NCBI GenBank assembly: GCA_963833885.1
Contig: CAWHZU010000023.1
Location: 124,001 to 188,000, forward strand
Source: JASHPR01 sp963833885
GTDB lineage: Bacteria > Actinomycetota > Actinomycetes > Streptosporangiales > Streptosporangiaceae
Length of the DNA: 64,000 nt
Direction: 5' to 3'
Positions 27,398-36,283 of the stretch are shown one piece after another (positions within the stretch are counted from its first letter, which is position 1; each line of letters begins with the position of its first letter). The position numbers were made by a program, and so were the translations under genes. The notes beneath the pieces are model-generated. The model had not been told where the DNA came from and ran no database searches. It saw only the letters and a program-made list of their open reading frames with translations.

Positions 27398-27769
27398 ATG
27401 ACCGGGCTATCGCCGCAGCAGCGGGGGGCCGCGCGGAGCCGCCTCGCGGCGGAGCGCGAGCGGACCACGGCTAGGCTCGCGGCCTTGCAGCGCGACCTCG
27501 AGAGCATCATCGCGTCCACGGCGTCCGCGGCCGGCGCCGATGACGAGCACGACCCGGAGGGCTCATCCACCGCGTTCGACCGCCAGCACGTGGCCGCCCT
27601 GCTAGCCAGCGCTAAGGACCAGCTCGCCGCCATCGACCGGGCCGGCCACCGGCTCGACGACGGCAGCTACGGCCGGTGCGAGCGATGCGGTCGGGAGATC
27701 GGCGCCGAGCGGCTGGCGGCCCGACCGGCGGCGGCCACGTGCGTAACCTGCGCAGCCGCGCGGCGCTGA
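27398..27769 (+). CDS. TraR/DksA-type zinc-finger protein
   Basis: About 123 aa. A coiled-coil-like helical N-terminus (residues 8-85) precedes a C4 zinc finger CERCGREI..CVTC with GSYGRCERCG, the family hallmark. These proteins bind the RNA polymerase secondary channel or serve general stress roles. ATG 27398 has a GGGGA just upstream; an ATG at 27389 is in frame. A candidate terminator hairpin follows. Confidence 0.85.
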   Translation: MTGLSPQQRGAARSRLAAERERTTARLAALQRDLESIIASTASAAGADDEHDPEGSSTAFDRQHVAALLASAKDQLAAIDRAGHRLDDGSYGRCERCGREIGAERLAARPAAATCVTCAAARR

Positions 27770-27772
27770 TGT

Positions 27773-27809
27773 GCCGGGGCCGGCCAGCGGCCACGTACGG
27801 CGCCCCGGC
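27773..27809. terminator. Candidate bidirectional terminator hairpin
   Basis: GCCGGGGC (27773-27780) and GCCCCGGC (27802-27809) are exact inverted arms, with an inner GGCC-agc-GGCC stem-loop between. It lies between the convergent DksA-like and DUF2252 genes. There is no T tract, as is common for actinobacterial terminators. Confidence 0.5.
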
Positions 27810-27810
27810 C

Positions 27811-27834
27811 GTGATGCGGTGATGCGGTGATGCG
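27811..27834. repeat. Three tandem 8-bp repeats
   Basis: GTGATGCG occurs three times head to tail right after the terminator hairpin and just before the DUF2252 stop codon. Probably replication slippage; no function seen. Confidence 0.8.
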
Positions 27835-27837
27835 GGA

Positions 27838-29271
27838 TCACACGCCGAGCTCGGCGGCTACCTGGCCGGACTTGACCGCGGCGGCCAGGCTGTCGTGGTC
27901 GCGCTCGTTCTGGTCGGCGTAGCTGGCCGCGAACCGGGCGACGGCCCGGTCGAACTCCGGCGACTTGCCGAGGTACGCGCCGATCGCGATCCGGTCGCCG
28001 GAACGGGCGTGCGCCCGGGCCAGGCTCTGCCCGCACAGCTGCGCGTAGGCGCGCATGACCGGCGGGTCCATGTCCTCCACGGCCAGGGAGAACTTCCAGT
28101 CGCGCAACTGGCGGACGTAGTAGTCGTGGCCCGGCCCGGTCCTGGGCCTATGCCAGCCGAGGAAGACATCCCCGGCGGCCTGCATGAGCCGCTGGCCCGC
28201 GACCACACGCTCGCCCTGGCTCAGGTACGGGCTGGGGCCGATGAACCCCGACAGAACCGATGGCACCGCTTCCTTGACCTGGAGAAACAGCCGGTCCTCT
28301 GGGCCGCGGCCGACGAGCAGGACGACCCAGCAGCGCATGCCCACGCTGCCGATCCCGACCACCTTCCGCGCCATGTCCACGACGTGGTACTTGCTGATGA
28401 GGAACCGGCGGTCCCACTCCAGGGTCCGGCGGTAGTTGGTGACGATGCCGTTCAGGTGGTCCTGCAGCGCGGCCGAGGCCTGCGTGCCGGGCAGCTCCGA
28501 GACCGGCACCAGCAACGGCGGGTCCGCGGCGAACCGGGGGTGGCCGTCGACCGTGCGGACCAGCTTGTCGAGGGACTGCTGCCCGGCCCGGTCCCTGGCC
28601 ATGGCCAGGTCGGCGCCGGCAAGCCTGCGCTCGCGCCGGTCCAGAATCGCCTGGTACCGCTCTGCGAGCTCATCGACCTCGGCGGGCAACTGCCAGGCGT
28701 CGATCTCGCCGAGGCCAGCCAGGGCGCGCATCGCCGTGCGATAGCGTGCCACGGCGGCGAGCACGATCGCGTGCCGCTGCTTGTCGCCGAAGCCGCTGCC
28801 GCGCCCCGCCACCTCCACGCTCGCGGCCAGCCGCTTGACGTCCCACTCCCACGGGCCGGGCAGGGTCTCGTCGAAGTCGTTGATGTCGAAGACCAGGCGA
28901 CGCTCGGGCGAGGCGAAGATGCCGAAGTTGGACAGGTGCGCATCGCCGCAGGTTTGCACGGTCAGGCCGGTCACCGGGGTGCCCGACAGGTCGCAGGCCA
29001 TGAGCAGCGCGGCCCCGCGGAAGAACGCGAACGGCGACGCCAGCATGCGGCCGTAGCGGATCGGCAGCAGGTCGGCAACCCGCCCCTGCGCCTGCTTCTC
29101 GAGCAGGCCCACCGGGTCCAGGCCGGCCGCGGGCCGGAACGCGTCGTGGCTGTCCCGGGGCACCGCCTTCCTCGCGGCCTTGCCCCGGGCGGCGCGGTCC
29201 TCGGGCGAGAGCTTGACCGGGGCCGGCTCGAGCCGCGAGTTGTGCAGGCCGATGGCGATCTCGCTAGCCAT
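27838..29271 (-). CDS. DUF2252 family protein (copy 1)
   Basis: About 477 aa. DUF2252 proteins have a kinase-like (aminoglycoside-phosphotransferase-like) pattern. Key segments are LPIRYGRML, FFRGAALLMA, the catalytic-loop-like CGDAHLSNFG and VFDINDFDET (an Asp pair as in APH-type kinases). The substrate is unknown. ATG at 29271 overlaps the aquaporin gene end by 8 bases, so the two are coupled. A paralogue is at 54706-56124. Confidence 0.85.
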   Translation of the reverse strand: MASEIAIGLHNSRLEPAPVKLSPEDRAARGKAARKAVPRDSHDAFRPAAGLDPVGLLEKQAQGRVADLLPIRYGRMLASPFAFFRGAALLMACDLSGTPVTGLTVQTCGDAHLSNFGIFASPERRLVFDINDFDETLPGPWEWDVKRLAASVEVAGRGSGFGDKQRHAIVLAAVARYRTAMRALAGLGEIDAWQLPAEVDELAERYQAILDRRERRLAGADLAMARDRAGQQSLDKLVRTVDGHPRFAADPPLLVPVSELPGTQASAALQDHLNGIVTNYRRTLEWDRRFLISKYHVVDMARKVVGIGSVGMRCWVVLLVGRGPEDRLFLQVKEAVPSVLSGFIGPSPYLSQGERVVAGQRLMQAAGDVFLGWHRPRTGPGHDYYVRQLRDWKFSLAVEDMDPPVMRAYAQLCGQSLARAHARSGDRIAIGAYLGKSPEFDRAVARFAASYADQNERDHDSLAAAVKSGQVAAELGV

Positions 29272-30295
29272 GCCCGGCTCCGCCGCCATCCGGCTCGTCG
29301 CCGACCGTCCCGTCAGTGTCCGGGCCGCCGCCAGCGTGTGAGCCACCGCTGGCATGCGAGCCACCGCTGGCATGCGAGCCGCCGGCCGGGCCGTTGGGAA
29401 GGCGCCAGCGCGCGAAATCCGGGGCTGACGTCCCCCGGCCGATCCTCGTGGGCACCCAAACCGTGCCCAGCGTCCCCTGCGCGGCCTGGGTGCCGCGTGT
29501 CCCGCCGCCCGGACCGCGCAGGATGAAGGCGATGCCGACCGCGATGGCCGCCCCGGCCACCGGCCCGACCAGATAGGCCCACCACGACGTCCAGTTGCCC
29601 AGCACCAGCGCGGGCCCGAGGGATCGGGCCGGGTTCATCGAGGCGCCGCTGACCGGCGACGCCCACAGACCGGCCAGCGCGATATAGCTGCCGACGCCGA
29701 GTGCGGCAAACGGGCCCACCTGCTGCGCGCCCGATGCGGTTCCGAGGATCGTGCTGACCAGCCCGACGGTCAGCACGACCTCCCACAGCATCGCGGTGAC
29801 CGTGGATATGCCGTGGCCCGGCAGGGTCAGCCCGGCCGGGCCCTGCTTGCCGATCAGCGCCCACAGCAGCAGCGTCGCGGCGGCGGCGCCGGCGAACTGG
29901 GCCACCAGGTAGGCCGGGACCCGGCGCCACGGGAAGTCGCCGCGGAGCGCGAACGCGAAGCTGACGGCCGGATTGAGGTGCGCGCCGCTTACCGCGCCCA
30001 TGAACAAGATGACCGCCATCACCATCAGCGCCGGCGCGACCACCTGCGCGGCCTTCGGGATCGCGTGACCGCCAAACCTGGCGTTCACCATCCCACCACC
30101 CACGGCGACGAGCACCAGGAAGAAGGTCCCGAGCAACTCCGAGAGGATCCGCCGCCACTCGTACCTGGAGTCCCAGAAGTCAAACCGCCGGATAAAGGCG
30201 TTCGGCATCTCATCGATGCCGACTGACACCGCGGCGTGGCGCGGTATTTCGGTAGGCGGTGCTGCATTGGGTGGCCCGGCCTGGTTGCTGCTCAA
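29264..30295 (-). CDS. MIP-family channel (aquaporin/glycerol facilitator-like)
   Basis: 343 aa with six membrane helices (about residues 48-260). The two half-helix motifs are AHLNPAVSF and ASMNPARSLGP. The N-terminal 45 and C-terminal 80 residues are hydrophilic; the tail carries three GGSHA(S/G) repeats. The aromatic/Arg filter favours an aquaporin, but selectivity cannot be set from sequence alone. It is upstream of and overlapping the DUF2252 gene. Confidence 0.9.
   Translation of the reverse strand: MSSNQAGPPNAAPPTEIPRHAAVSVGIDEMPNAFIRRFDFWDSRYEWRRILSELLGTFFLVLVAVGGGMVNARFGGHAIPKAAQVVAPALMVMAVILFMGAVSGAHLNPAVSFAFALRGDFPWRRVPAYLVAQFAGAAAATLLLWALIGKQGPAGLTLPGHGISTVTAMLWEVVLTVGLVSTILGTASGAQQVGPFAALGVGSYIALAGLWASPVSGASMNPARSLGPALVLGNWTSWWAYLVGPVAGAAIAVGIAFILRGPGGGTRGTQAAQGTLGTVWVPTRIGRGTSAPDFARWRLPNGPAGGSHASGGSHASGGSHAGGGPDTDGTVGDEPDGGGAGHG
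29331..29392 (-). repeat. 18-bp tandem repeats in aquaporin tail
   Basis: A repeated 18-base unit (GAGCCACCGCTGGCATGC on the plus strand and close variants) encodes three copies of Gly-Gly-Ser-His-Ala-Ser/Gly in the cytoplasmic tail of the MIP channel. The His-containing repeats might bind metal; that is speculation. Confidence 0.75.
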
Positions 30296-30445
30296 CGGCT
30301 CGCCTCCTTAAACGCAGCGACAAAAAGTGCGACCGAACCCGACCGGCACTCGCTAACCGCCCAGATGGGGACGGATTAGCGCGATCTTACGTCCGAGTGC
30401 GTCGCGAATGAAGCCGGCAGTTCACCTGTGCTTCGCTTTCACCTG

Positions 30446-32563
30446 CTATGGAGCCCTGGGCAACGGCTGCTGCGCCCAGATGATCTTGCCGGTACCAGTG
30501 TGGCGGGTGCCCCAGCGCTCGGCCAACTGGGCGACCAGCATCAGGCCGCGGCCGTCCTCGTCGTAGCGGTCGGCACGGCGCAGCTGCGGAGCGGAACTGC
30601 TGCCGTCGAAGACCTCGCAGCTCAGCACGCCGTCCAGGATTATCCGGAGCTGGACGGGCTCATGGGCATGCCGGATCGCGTTCGTGACCAGCTCGCTGAC
30701 CAGGAGTTCGGTCGTGTAGGTGATATCTTCCAGGCCCCAGTCCGCCAGCTGGCGGGCGGCACGGGCCCGGGCGTCGGCAACCACCGAAGGGTCGGCCGGC
30801 AGGTCCCAGCAGACGATCCGGTCCGGGGCCAGGGCGCGGGTCCGGGCAACGAGCAGGGCCGCGTCATCCTCCGCCTGCCCGGGGACCAGCGCGTCGACCA
30901 GGCTGTCGCAGATCGTGTCCAGCGACGGGCGAGCCTGCGCGGAGACATCATGCCAGCGATGCACGTCGCCAAGCACTTTTCGCATCGCATCCAGCCCGGT
31001 GTCGATGTCCCGCTGGCGCGATTCGATCAGCCCGTCGGTGTACAGCACGATCAGGCTGCCCTCAGGCAGTTCTGCCTCGGCCTCCTCGAACGGCAGCCCG
31101 CCCAGGCCCAGCGGCGGGCCGGCGGGCAGGTCAAGATAATCAACGGTGCCGTCCGGCGTCACGACCGCGGGCATCGGATGGCCCGCCCGGGCCAGGGTGC
31201 ACCGGCGGGATACCGGGTCGTAGACCGCGTACAGGCACGTTGCGCTGAGGTCACCGGCATCGGCGGAAAGCTCCTGCTCGGCGCCGAGCCGCGCGACCAC
31301 GTCATCCAGCCTCGTCAGCAGTTCTTCCGGTTCCAGGTCGATGTCGGCGAGGGTCTGCACGGCGGTCCGCAGCCGACCCATGGTGGCGGCCGCGTGGATG
31401 CCATGGCCTGCCACGTCGCCGACGACCAGGCCGACCCGGCTGCCGGACAGCCGGATCACGTCGAACCAGTCGCCGCCCACGGCCACGCCGGAATGTGAGG
31501 GAAGGTAGCGGGTCGCCACCTCGACGGCAGACTGCACGGGCTGGCGCTGCGGCAGCAGGCTGCGCTGCAGGGTCAGCACGGTGTCGTGCTCGCGGGTATA
31601 GCGGCGCGCGTTGTCGATGCAGACGGCCGCCCGGGCGACGATCTCTTCCGCCAGCAGGATGTCGTCGGCCGCGAACGGCTCCTTGCGCTGGTGCCGGATG
31701 AAGACAGCGACCCCGAGCGTGGCGCCCCGGGCACGCACCGGGACCAGCATCATCGACCTCATCCCGTGCCGGACGATGCTGGCGGCCCGTTCCGCATCAG
31801 CCGCCAGCCACTCGGCAACGCCCATGCCGGTCCCGGAGTAGCTCACCGGACGGCCAGTCGCCAGGCACTCGGCCGCCGGTGACTGTTCGGCGTAGAAGGT
31901 GACCTGCCCGGGCCTCGCCAAGGCCTCGGGGGCGCCGTGCACGACGGAACCGCAGGCCAGCCGCTGGAACGGGATGGAGCCCTCGACCCGGGCCGTGGTC
32001 GGCTCGTCGCCCCGGACCACGGACTCCAGCAGATCGATCACGGCGAGATCGGCGAGTCGCGGCACGGCGACCTCCACCAGTTCCTCGGCCGTCCTGGTCA
32101 TGTCCAGGGTGCTGCCGATCCGGGTGCTCGCCTCGTTGACCAGCGCCAGCCGCTGCCTGGCCCGGAACTGCTCGGTCACGTCAAAGCCGACGACCAGGAC
32201 GCCGTGTACCCGCCCCCGGGGGTCCTTCACCGGAGAAAGGTAGACCTCGACGGCATGGTCCCGCCGCTGGCCGGGCAGCCGGAAGATGCCCCGCCATACG
32301 TCCGGCTTCCCGGTCAGCGCGACCTGCCGGGCGCACGCCACGCACGACTCCGTCGCCGACGTGGAGGTCAGGTCGGTCAGCCGCAGGCCCAGCCCCTCGG
32401 CCTCGGCGCGCAGGCCCAGACTGTTACACATTGCGCCGTTCAGCCGCAGATGCCGCATCTGCTTGTCGACGAGCGCCACCACGACCGGGCTCTGGGCAAC
32501 GGCCCAGTCCACCAGCTGCTGCAGGTTAGTGTCCTGGAAGCCGGCCGCCCGGCTGCCGGTCAC
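30446..32563 (-). CDS. PAS-GAF-PP2C (SpoIIE) phosphatase with HATPase domain
   Basis: 705 aa. Domains in order: PAS (about 15-130), GAF (140-310), a SpoIIE/PP2C phosphatase (about 340-560; VGGDWFDVIRL, GDVAGHGIHAA, LYTDGLIE) and a C-terminal HATPase anti-sigma-kinase-like domain (about 580-700; SELVTNAIRHA, DEDGRGLMLV). Such proteins set alternative sigma factor activity by dephosphorylating anti-anti-sigma factors and phosphorylating them through the RsbW-like module. The PAS/GAF part is the sensor. GTG start. No sigma or anti-sigma gene is adjacent. Confidence 0.9.
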   Translation of the reverse strand: MTGSRAAGFQDTNLQQLVDWAVAQSPVVVALVDKQMRHLRLNGAMCNSLGLRAEAEGLGLRLTDLTSTSATESCVACARQVALTGKPDVWRGIFRLPGQRRDHAVEVYLSPVKDPRGRVHGVLVVGFDVTEQFRARQRLALVNEASTRIGSTLDMTRTAEELVEVAVPRLADLAVIDLLESVVRGDEPTTARVEGSIPFQRLACGSVVHGAPEALARPGQVTFYAEQSPAAECLATGRPVSYSGTGMGVAEWLAADAERAASIVRHGMRSMMLVPVRARGATLGVAVFIRHQRKEPFAADDILLAEEIVARAAVCIDNARRYTREHDTVLTLQRSLLPQRQPVQSAVEVATRYLPSHSGVAVGGDWFDVIRLSGSRVGLVVGDVAGHGIHAAATMGRLRTAVQTLADIDLEPEELLTRLDDVVARLGAEQELSADAGDLSATCLYAVYDPVSRRCTLARAGHPMPAVVTPDGTVDYLDLPAGPPLGLGGLPFEEAEAELPEGSLIVLYTDGLIESRQRDIDTGLDAMRKVLGDVHRWHDVSAQARPSLDTICDSLVDALVPGQAEDDAALLVARTRALAPDRIVCWDLPADPSVVADARARAARQLADWGLEDITYTTELLVSELVTNAIRHAHEPVQLRIILDGVLSCEVFDGSSSAPQLRRADRYDEDGRGLMLVAQLAERWGTRHTGTGKIIWAQQPLPRAP

Positions 32564-32779
32564 CCTGGTGCCCCGTCTGCCATCACGCCCCCGCCGATGC
32601 CATAAGGCCCTTCGCTAGTAAGTTCGGCTACGCCCCGTATCCGTTTCTGTCACAGTACGCCACCAGGTGTACCCAGATCGCAGTCAGCCGACGCCGTGCC
32701 CGCCGGCCCGGCGCAGGCCACCGCCACGTCGCTGTGGCGTCCCGGTTTGCCTGCCGCGCCGCGCGAGTGAGCCGCCGCG

Positions 32780-34237
32780 TCAGCCCGGATATGCCGCGAC
32801 AGCGAGGGCGACGATCTCGTCGGCGTCTTCGGCCAGCAGGAAGCCGCCGGCCACGGCGCGCTCGGTGGCCGCGCCGAACGCGGCGGCGTACTCGTCCCGG
32901 CCGCCGGGGTAGCGGCGCGCGAGCTCGGCGGCGTCGAACACCCGCGTCGTGCCGAGCAGGACCGCGACCCCGGGCGCCCCGGCCGGCGCGATCCCGGACA
33001 GCGCGGCGACCGGTACGTCGACCCAGCCGGTCCTGATGCCGCCGCGCGCGATCCCGGAGTCGTCCTTGACCAGCCTCATGTGGTCGTCCGAGTCGACCTC
33101 GAGCAGCGGAGAACGCGGCGGCGGGTCGCCGCCCCGCGCCCACCGGTCCAGGTGCGCGATCGCGGCCTGGGCCACGTAGTGGTGCTGCGGTCCGGAGTTC
33201 ACCGGCGCCGGGCATTGCATCCCGAACGGCTCCGCCGTCGGCGCCATCAGCCGGGCGAACTCGGCGGGCGGCAGCTCGCCGGAGTCAACGAACGAGGCGC
33301 CGCCGAGCAGGTAGGTGTCGGCGTGCGAGGCGCCGGCGATCTCCCACCAACGGAACCGGGTGCTGCCCGGCTGCCGCGCGGTCACCCCGGCCAGGATTCC
33401 GGTCACGTCGGTCTCGGTCTGCACGGTCAGCACCGGCGCGACGTCCGTGCGCACCCGCACGCCGTCCGGCCCCTCGACCCGGATCTGGCCGTCCCACCCC
33501 GACAGCGGTGCCGCGCGCCCGGTGCGGCAGCCGATCAGGTAGCCGTCGCAGGCCGCCTCGGGCGGCAGGGTCGGCGCCACCCCGTTGACGTAGCTGACCA
33601 GGTGGATCGCTGACTGGGACACCCCGGCCGCCAGCACGCACCGGGCCGTGAGCGGCCCGAGCACCGCGCCCGTGCGGACCGCGTGCACGGCCTGGGCGAA
33701 GATGTCGAAGCAGAACGCGTCGCCCGGATGGTGCAAAGATCCGTACCGCGCCGGGTCGCTCTCCTTGAGCGCGGGCAGCGCCATCATTCGCTGCGCTGGC
33801 TCGGCCGCGGGCTCGCTCCCGGGCAGCTCTTCGGTGCTGGTGAAGATGTCGCCGCCGCCTTCGATGCCGACCCGCTGGGCCGACACCCCGACCCAGGCCC
33901 AGCCCGACCTGACCACGTGCCGGTGGGTCAGCATCCAGTGCGCCGGGGCGTCGAACCCGGCGCTGACGTTGAGCCATTCCACGATGACCGTGCCGGTGAA
34001 GGCGGCCGGGTCGGCGGGCCGGCACACCACGAGGCGCGTGGTGAACGGCGCCTGGCCCGACGGTGTGACCTCCCAGTACCCGTCCGCGCCGACGGGTCCG
34101 GCAGGCTCGTAGCACGTTGCGGTGCCGTCGATGAAGAACTCTTCCAGGGTGTAGCCGAGATCGCCGAGATCGAAGCTCGCCAAGAGAATCCCCGGCTGCC
34201 CTGAGACAGGCCCGGTCACCCGGGCAGACCCGTCCAT
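32780..34237 (-). CDS. Alpha/beta-hydrolase-domain protein (Abhydrolase_10 type)
   Basis: About 485 aa. The family pattern includes LGDLGYTLEEFFIDGTATCYE near the start, GTVIVEWLNVSAGFDA, a nucleophile-elbow-like AAGVSQSAIH and a late GASHADTYL with His. Members are large esterase-like proteins with unknown substrate. No signal peptide is seen. ATG 34237 was chosen since the residues before it are unlike the family; the ribosome site is weak. Confidence 0.82.
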   Translation of the reverse strand: MDGSARVTGPVSGQPGILLASFDLGDLGYTLEEFFIDGTATCYEPAGPVGADGYWEVTPSGQAPFTTRLVVCRPADPAAFTGTVIVEWLNVSAGFDAPAHWMLTHRHVVRSGWAWVGVSAQRVGIEGGGDIFTSTEELPGSEPAAEPAQRMMALPALKESDPARYGSLHHPGDAFCFDIFAQAVHAVRTGAVLGPLTARCVLAAGVSQSAIHLVSYVNGVAPTLPPEAACDGYLIGCRTGRAAPLSGWDGQIRVEGPDGVRVRTDVAPVLTVQTETDVTGILAGVTARQPGSTRFRWWEIAGASHADTYLLGGASFVDSGELPPAEFARLMAPTAEPFGMQCPAPVNSGPQHHYVAQAAIAHLDRWARGGDPPPRSPLLEVDSDDHMRLVKDDSGIARGGIRTGWVDVPVAALSGIAPAGAPGVAVLLGTTRVFDAAELARRYPGGRDEYAAAFGAATERAVAGGFLLAEDADEIVALAVAAYPG

Positions 34238-34350
34238 TTGCCGCACTTTACCGGATTCCCGGGCCACCGCGCGGTCACCACATTAAGCCCGTACTAGATA
34301 GTTTTAAAGCAGATGATCTGTTACGGTACCTGTAGTGATGAGGTGGTGGC

Positions 34351-34497
34351 GAGACGGTGCCGGTACCGGCTGGGCGGACGGGCTACCTGAGGCGCCGACG
34401 AGACGGTGCCATTAGCGGCTGGGCGGATAGAGGGACTGAGGCGCCGGCAGGGCAGCGCCGGCATCACCCGGGCGGACGGGTGGACTGAGAGGAGACC
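34351..34497 (+). repeat. Three imperfect 49-bp tandem repeats
   Basis: Units begin at 34351, 34400 and 34449. Units 1 and 2 share most positions (GAGACGGTGCC.., GGCTGGGCGGA.., TGAGGCGCCG); unit 3 is more divergent but keeps the GGCGGACGGG and GACTGAG parts. The array ends at the ribosome site (GAGAGGAG) of the truncated MFS gene. It could be a duplicated leader or regulator-binding array. Confidence 0.8.
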
Positions 34498-34499
34498 CC

Positions 34500-35175
34500 A
34501 TGGTCAAGGACCCGCGCTGGCTGGCGCTGATCGTGCTCTGCGCCGGGACGCTGATGATGATCCTGGACGGCACAATTGTGACCGTCGCGCTCCCGTCCAT
34601 CCAAAGGAACCTCGGCTTCTCGCAGTCCGGGCTCGCCTGGGTGGTCAACGCTTACCTGATCGCGTTCGGCGGCCTGCTGCTGCTCGCCGGGCGCCTCGGC
34701 GACCTGGCCGGCCGCAAGCGGATCTTCATCACCGGCCTGGCGGTGTTCACCGTGGCGTCGCTGGCCTGCGGCCTGTCGGTACTGGTATGGCGAGGCGGCG
34801 CCGGCGGTGACGACGCTCGTGATGTCGGCGGTCACGCCGGAGGATTCCGGCGTGGCGTCCGGGCTGGCCAACACGACACAGCAGGCTGGTGGGGCCGCCG
34901 GGGTGGCGGTGGCGGCCACGCTGGCCACCTGGCGGACAGAAACGCTGATTGGCGCCGGGCACCCCGCCCACCTCCCCTTCCCCCTTCACTCGGCCTTGGC
35001 TGCCGGGTACCACCTGGCTTTCGGCGTGGCCGCTGGGCTGATCGCCGTCGCACTCGCGGTAGCCGCAGCCGTGCTCACGCCTCGCCGGCGTCCTCGGGAT
35101 CTGCCACCCACGCCGAGAACACCGGCAGGCCGTGCCACGGCCCAGGAACCCTGCGGACAGGCGAGTCCACGGTGA
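34500..35175 (+). pseudogene. MFS drug transporter (DHA2 type), internally deleted
   Basis: The first 95 codons give the first three membrane helices of a DHA2-family exporter, including LDGTIVTVALP and the GRLGDLAGRKR loop. At about 34785 the reading frame changes and the sequence jumps to the last part of the same family (APAVTTLVMSAV, EDSGVASGLANTTQQ, then two helices). About two thirds of the protein is missing, so it cannot transport. The end overlaps the serpin 3' end on the other strand by about 100 bases. Confidence 0.85.
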
Positions 35176-36280
35176 CCGCCACGACCGCGTACGGGTGCCC
35201 GAACCGCAGCTCGGCGGTGCGCACCAGGCCCGTCCTGGGCACCCGCATGGCCAGCGCCACGGCCAGCCCGGTCACCGCGGCCGCCTCGAAGCCGGTCCGG
35301 CTGTACCGCGCCATCGCCGCCTGCCTGGCCTGCCACGGATCGCCCGGCGCGAGCGCGTGCGCGGCCGCCGCGAAGCCGAGGCTGGGATCGGTGAGGCCGA
35401 GCTCACTGCGCGCGGTCCACGCGGGCAGCACCGCCGTGCACCGTTCCTCGCGGGGCGCACCGGACTTGATCGGTGCGGTCCGCTCGCTGATGGCCCAGAG
35501 CGGGCCGTCGCCCAGCGGCAGGTCGAACAGGGACCGCCGCGCCACGCTTCCCCCGGTGACCAGGGCCGGGGCGAGCTCGTAGGCCGCGGCCAGCACGTCA
35601 CCCGCTGCGACGTCCGGTTCCGCCGCTACCGAGGCGACCAGCAGGCCGCGGCGGGCCAGCGCGGCGTGCACCGCAACGTCGCCTGCGGCCTGGGTCGCGG
35701 CCACGAACTGCTCGTGCTCCGGGCCTTCCGGAGTCCGCAGCACCTGGCTCAGCTCCGCGGCCCACGGGCTCGACGGGCCCAGCGCGCTGGCGGGCGCCAG
35801 GTCGAACGGCCGCTCCCAGGACACCCGGGTGGCCAGGGCCGTGGCGATCACCAGGTAGACCGAGGGGTCGATGTTGATGGGGAACCGTTCGATCAGGTCG
35901 GACGTGTGGCGCCGGGCCCAGTCGTCCAGCGCGGCCTGGGTGGTCAGCGGGCCGGTTTCGACCTGCGGCGGCAGCCCGCTGAGCCAGCGCGCCAGGATCT
36001 CGCTCGTGGTGTTCCGGTGCCACACCCCTGCGGCGGCGGGAACCACCGGGTGCGGGGCGGCGAGCAGCCCGGCGGCGAGTTCCGCTGCGTCCGCCGAATC
36101 ACAGCCGAGCACCCCGTTCAGGCTCTCCCTGGTTTCGCCCTGACTGGCCGGGGCGCAGAGGGCCAGCAGCAGCCACGCCCCCAGCGGCGAGGCGACGTGG
36201 TGCCGCGGGCCGGCCACGGCGTGCAGCCGGCGCGCGTACCCGGAGAGCGGTACGACGACGTCGGCCGCGGTCAGCGCCAC
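35075..36280 (-). CDS. Serpin-family protein
   Basis: 401 aa. The N-terminus (VVPLSGYARRLHAVAG..HHVASPLGAWLLLALCAPAS) matches serpin helix A/B. The C-terminal strand pattern FGHPYAVVAVTVD..WHGLPVFSAWVADP fits the conserved end of serpins. The region before it (ALAMRVPRTGLVR) would be the reactive-centre loop but is not canonical. No signal peptide, so a cytoplasmic role is likely. Inhibitory activity cannot be told. GTG start. Confidence 0.75.
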   Translation of the reverse strand: MALTAADVVVPLSGYARRLHAVAGPRHHVASPLGAWLLLALCAPASQGETRESLNGVLGCDSADAAELAAGLLAAPHPVVPAAAGVWHRNTTSEILARWLSGLPPQVETGPLTTQAALDDWARRHTSDLIERFPINIDPSVYLVIATALATRVSWERPFDLAPASALGPSSPWAAELSQVLRTPEGPEHEQFVAATQAAGDVAVHAALARRGLLVASVAAEPDVAAGDVLAAAYELAPALVTGGSVARRSLFDLPLGDGPLWAISERTAPIKSGAPREERCTAVLPAWTARSELGLTDPSLGFAAAAHALAPGDPWQARQAAMARYSRTGFEAAAVTGLAVALAMRVPRTGLVRTAELRFGHPYAVVAVTVDSPVRRVPGPWHGLPVFSAWVADPEDAGEA

Positions 36281-36283
36281 AAG

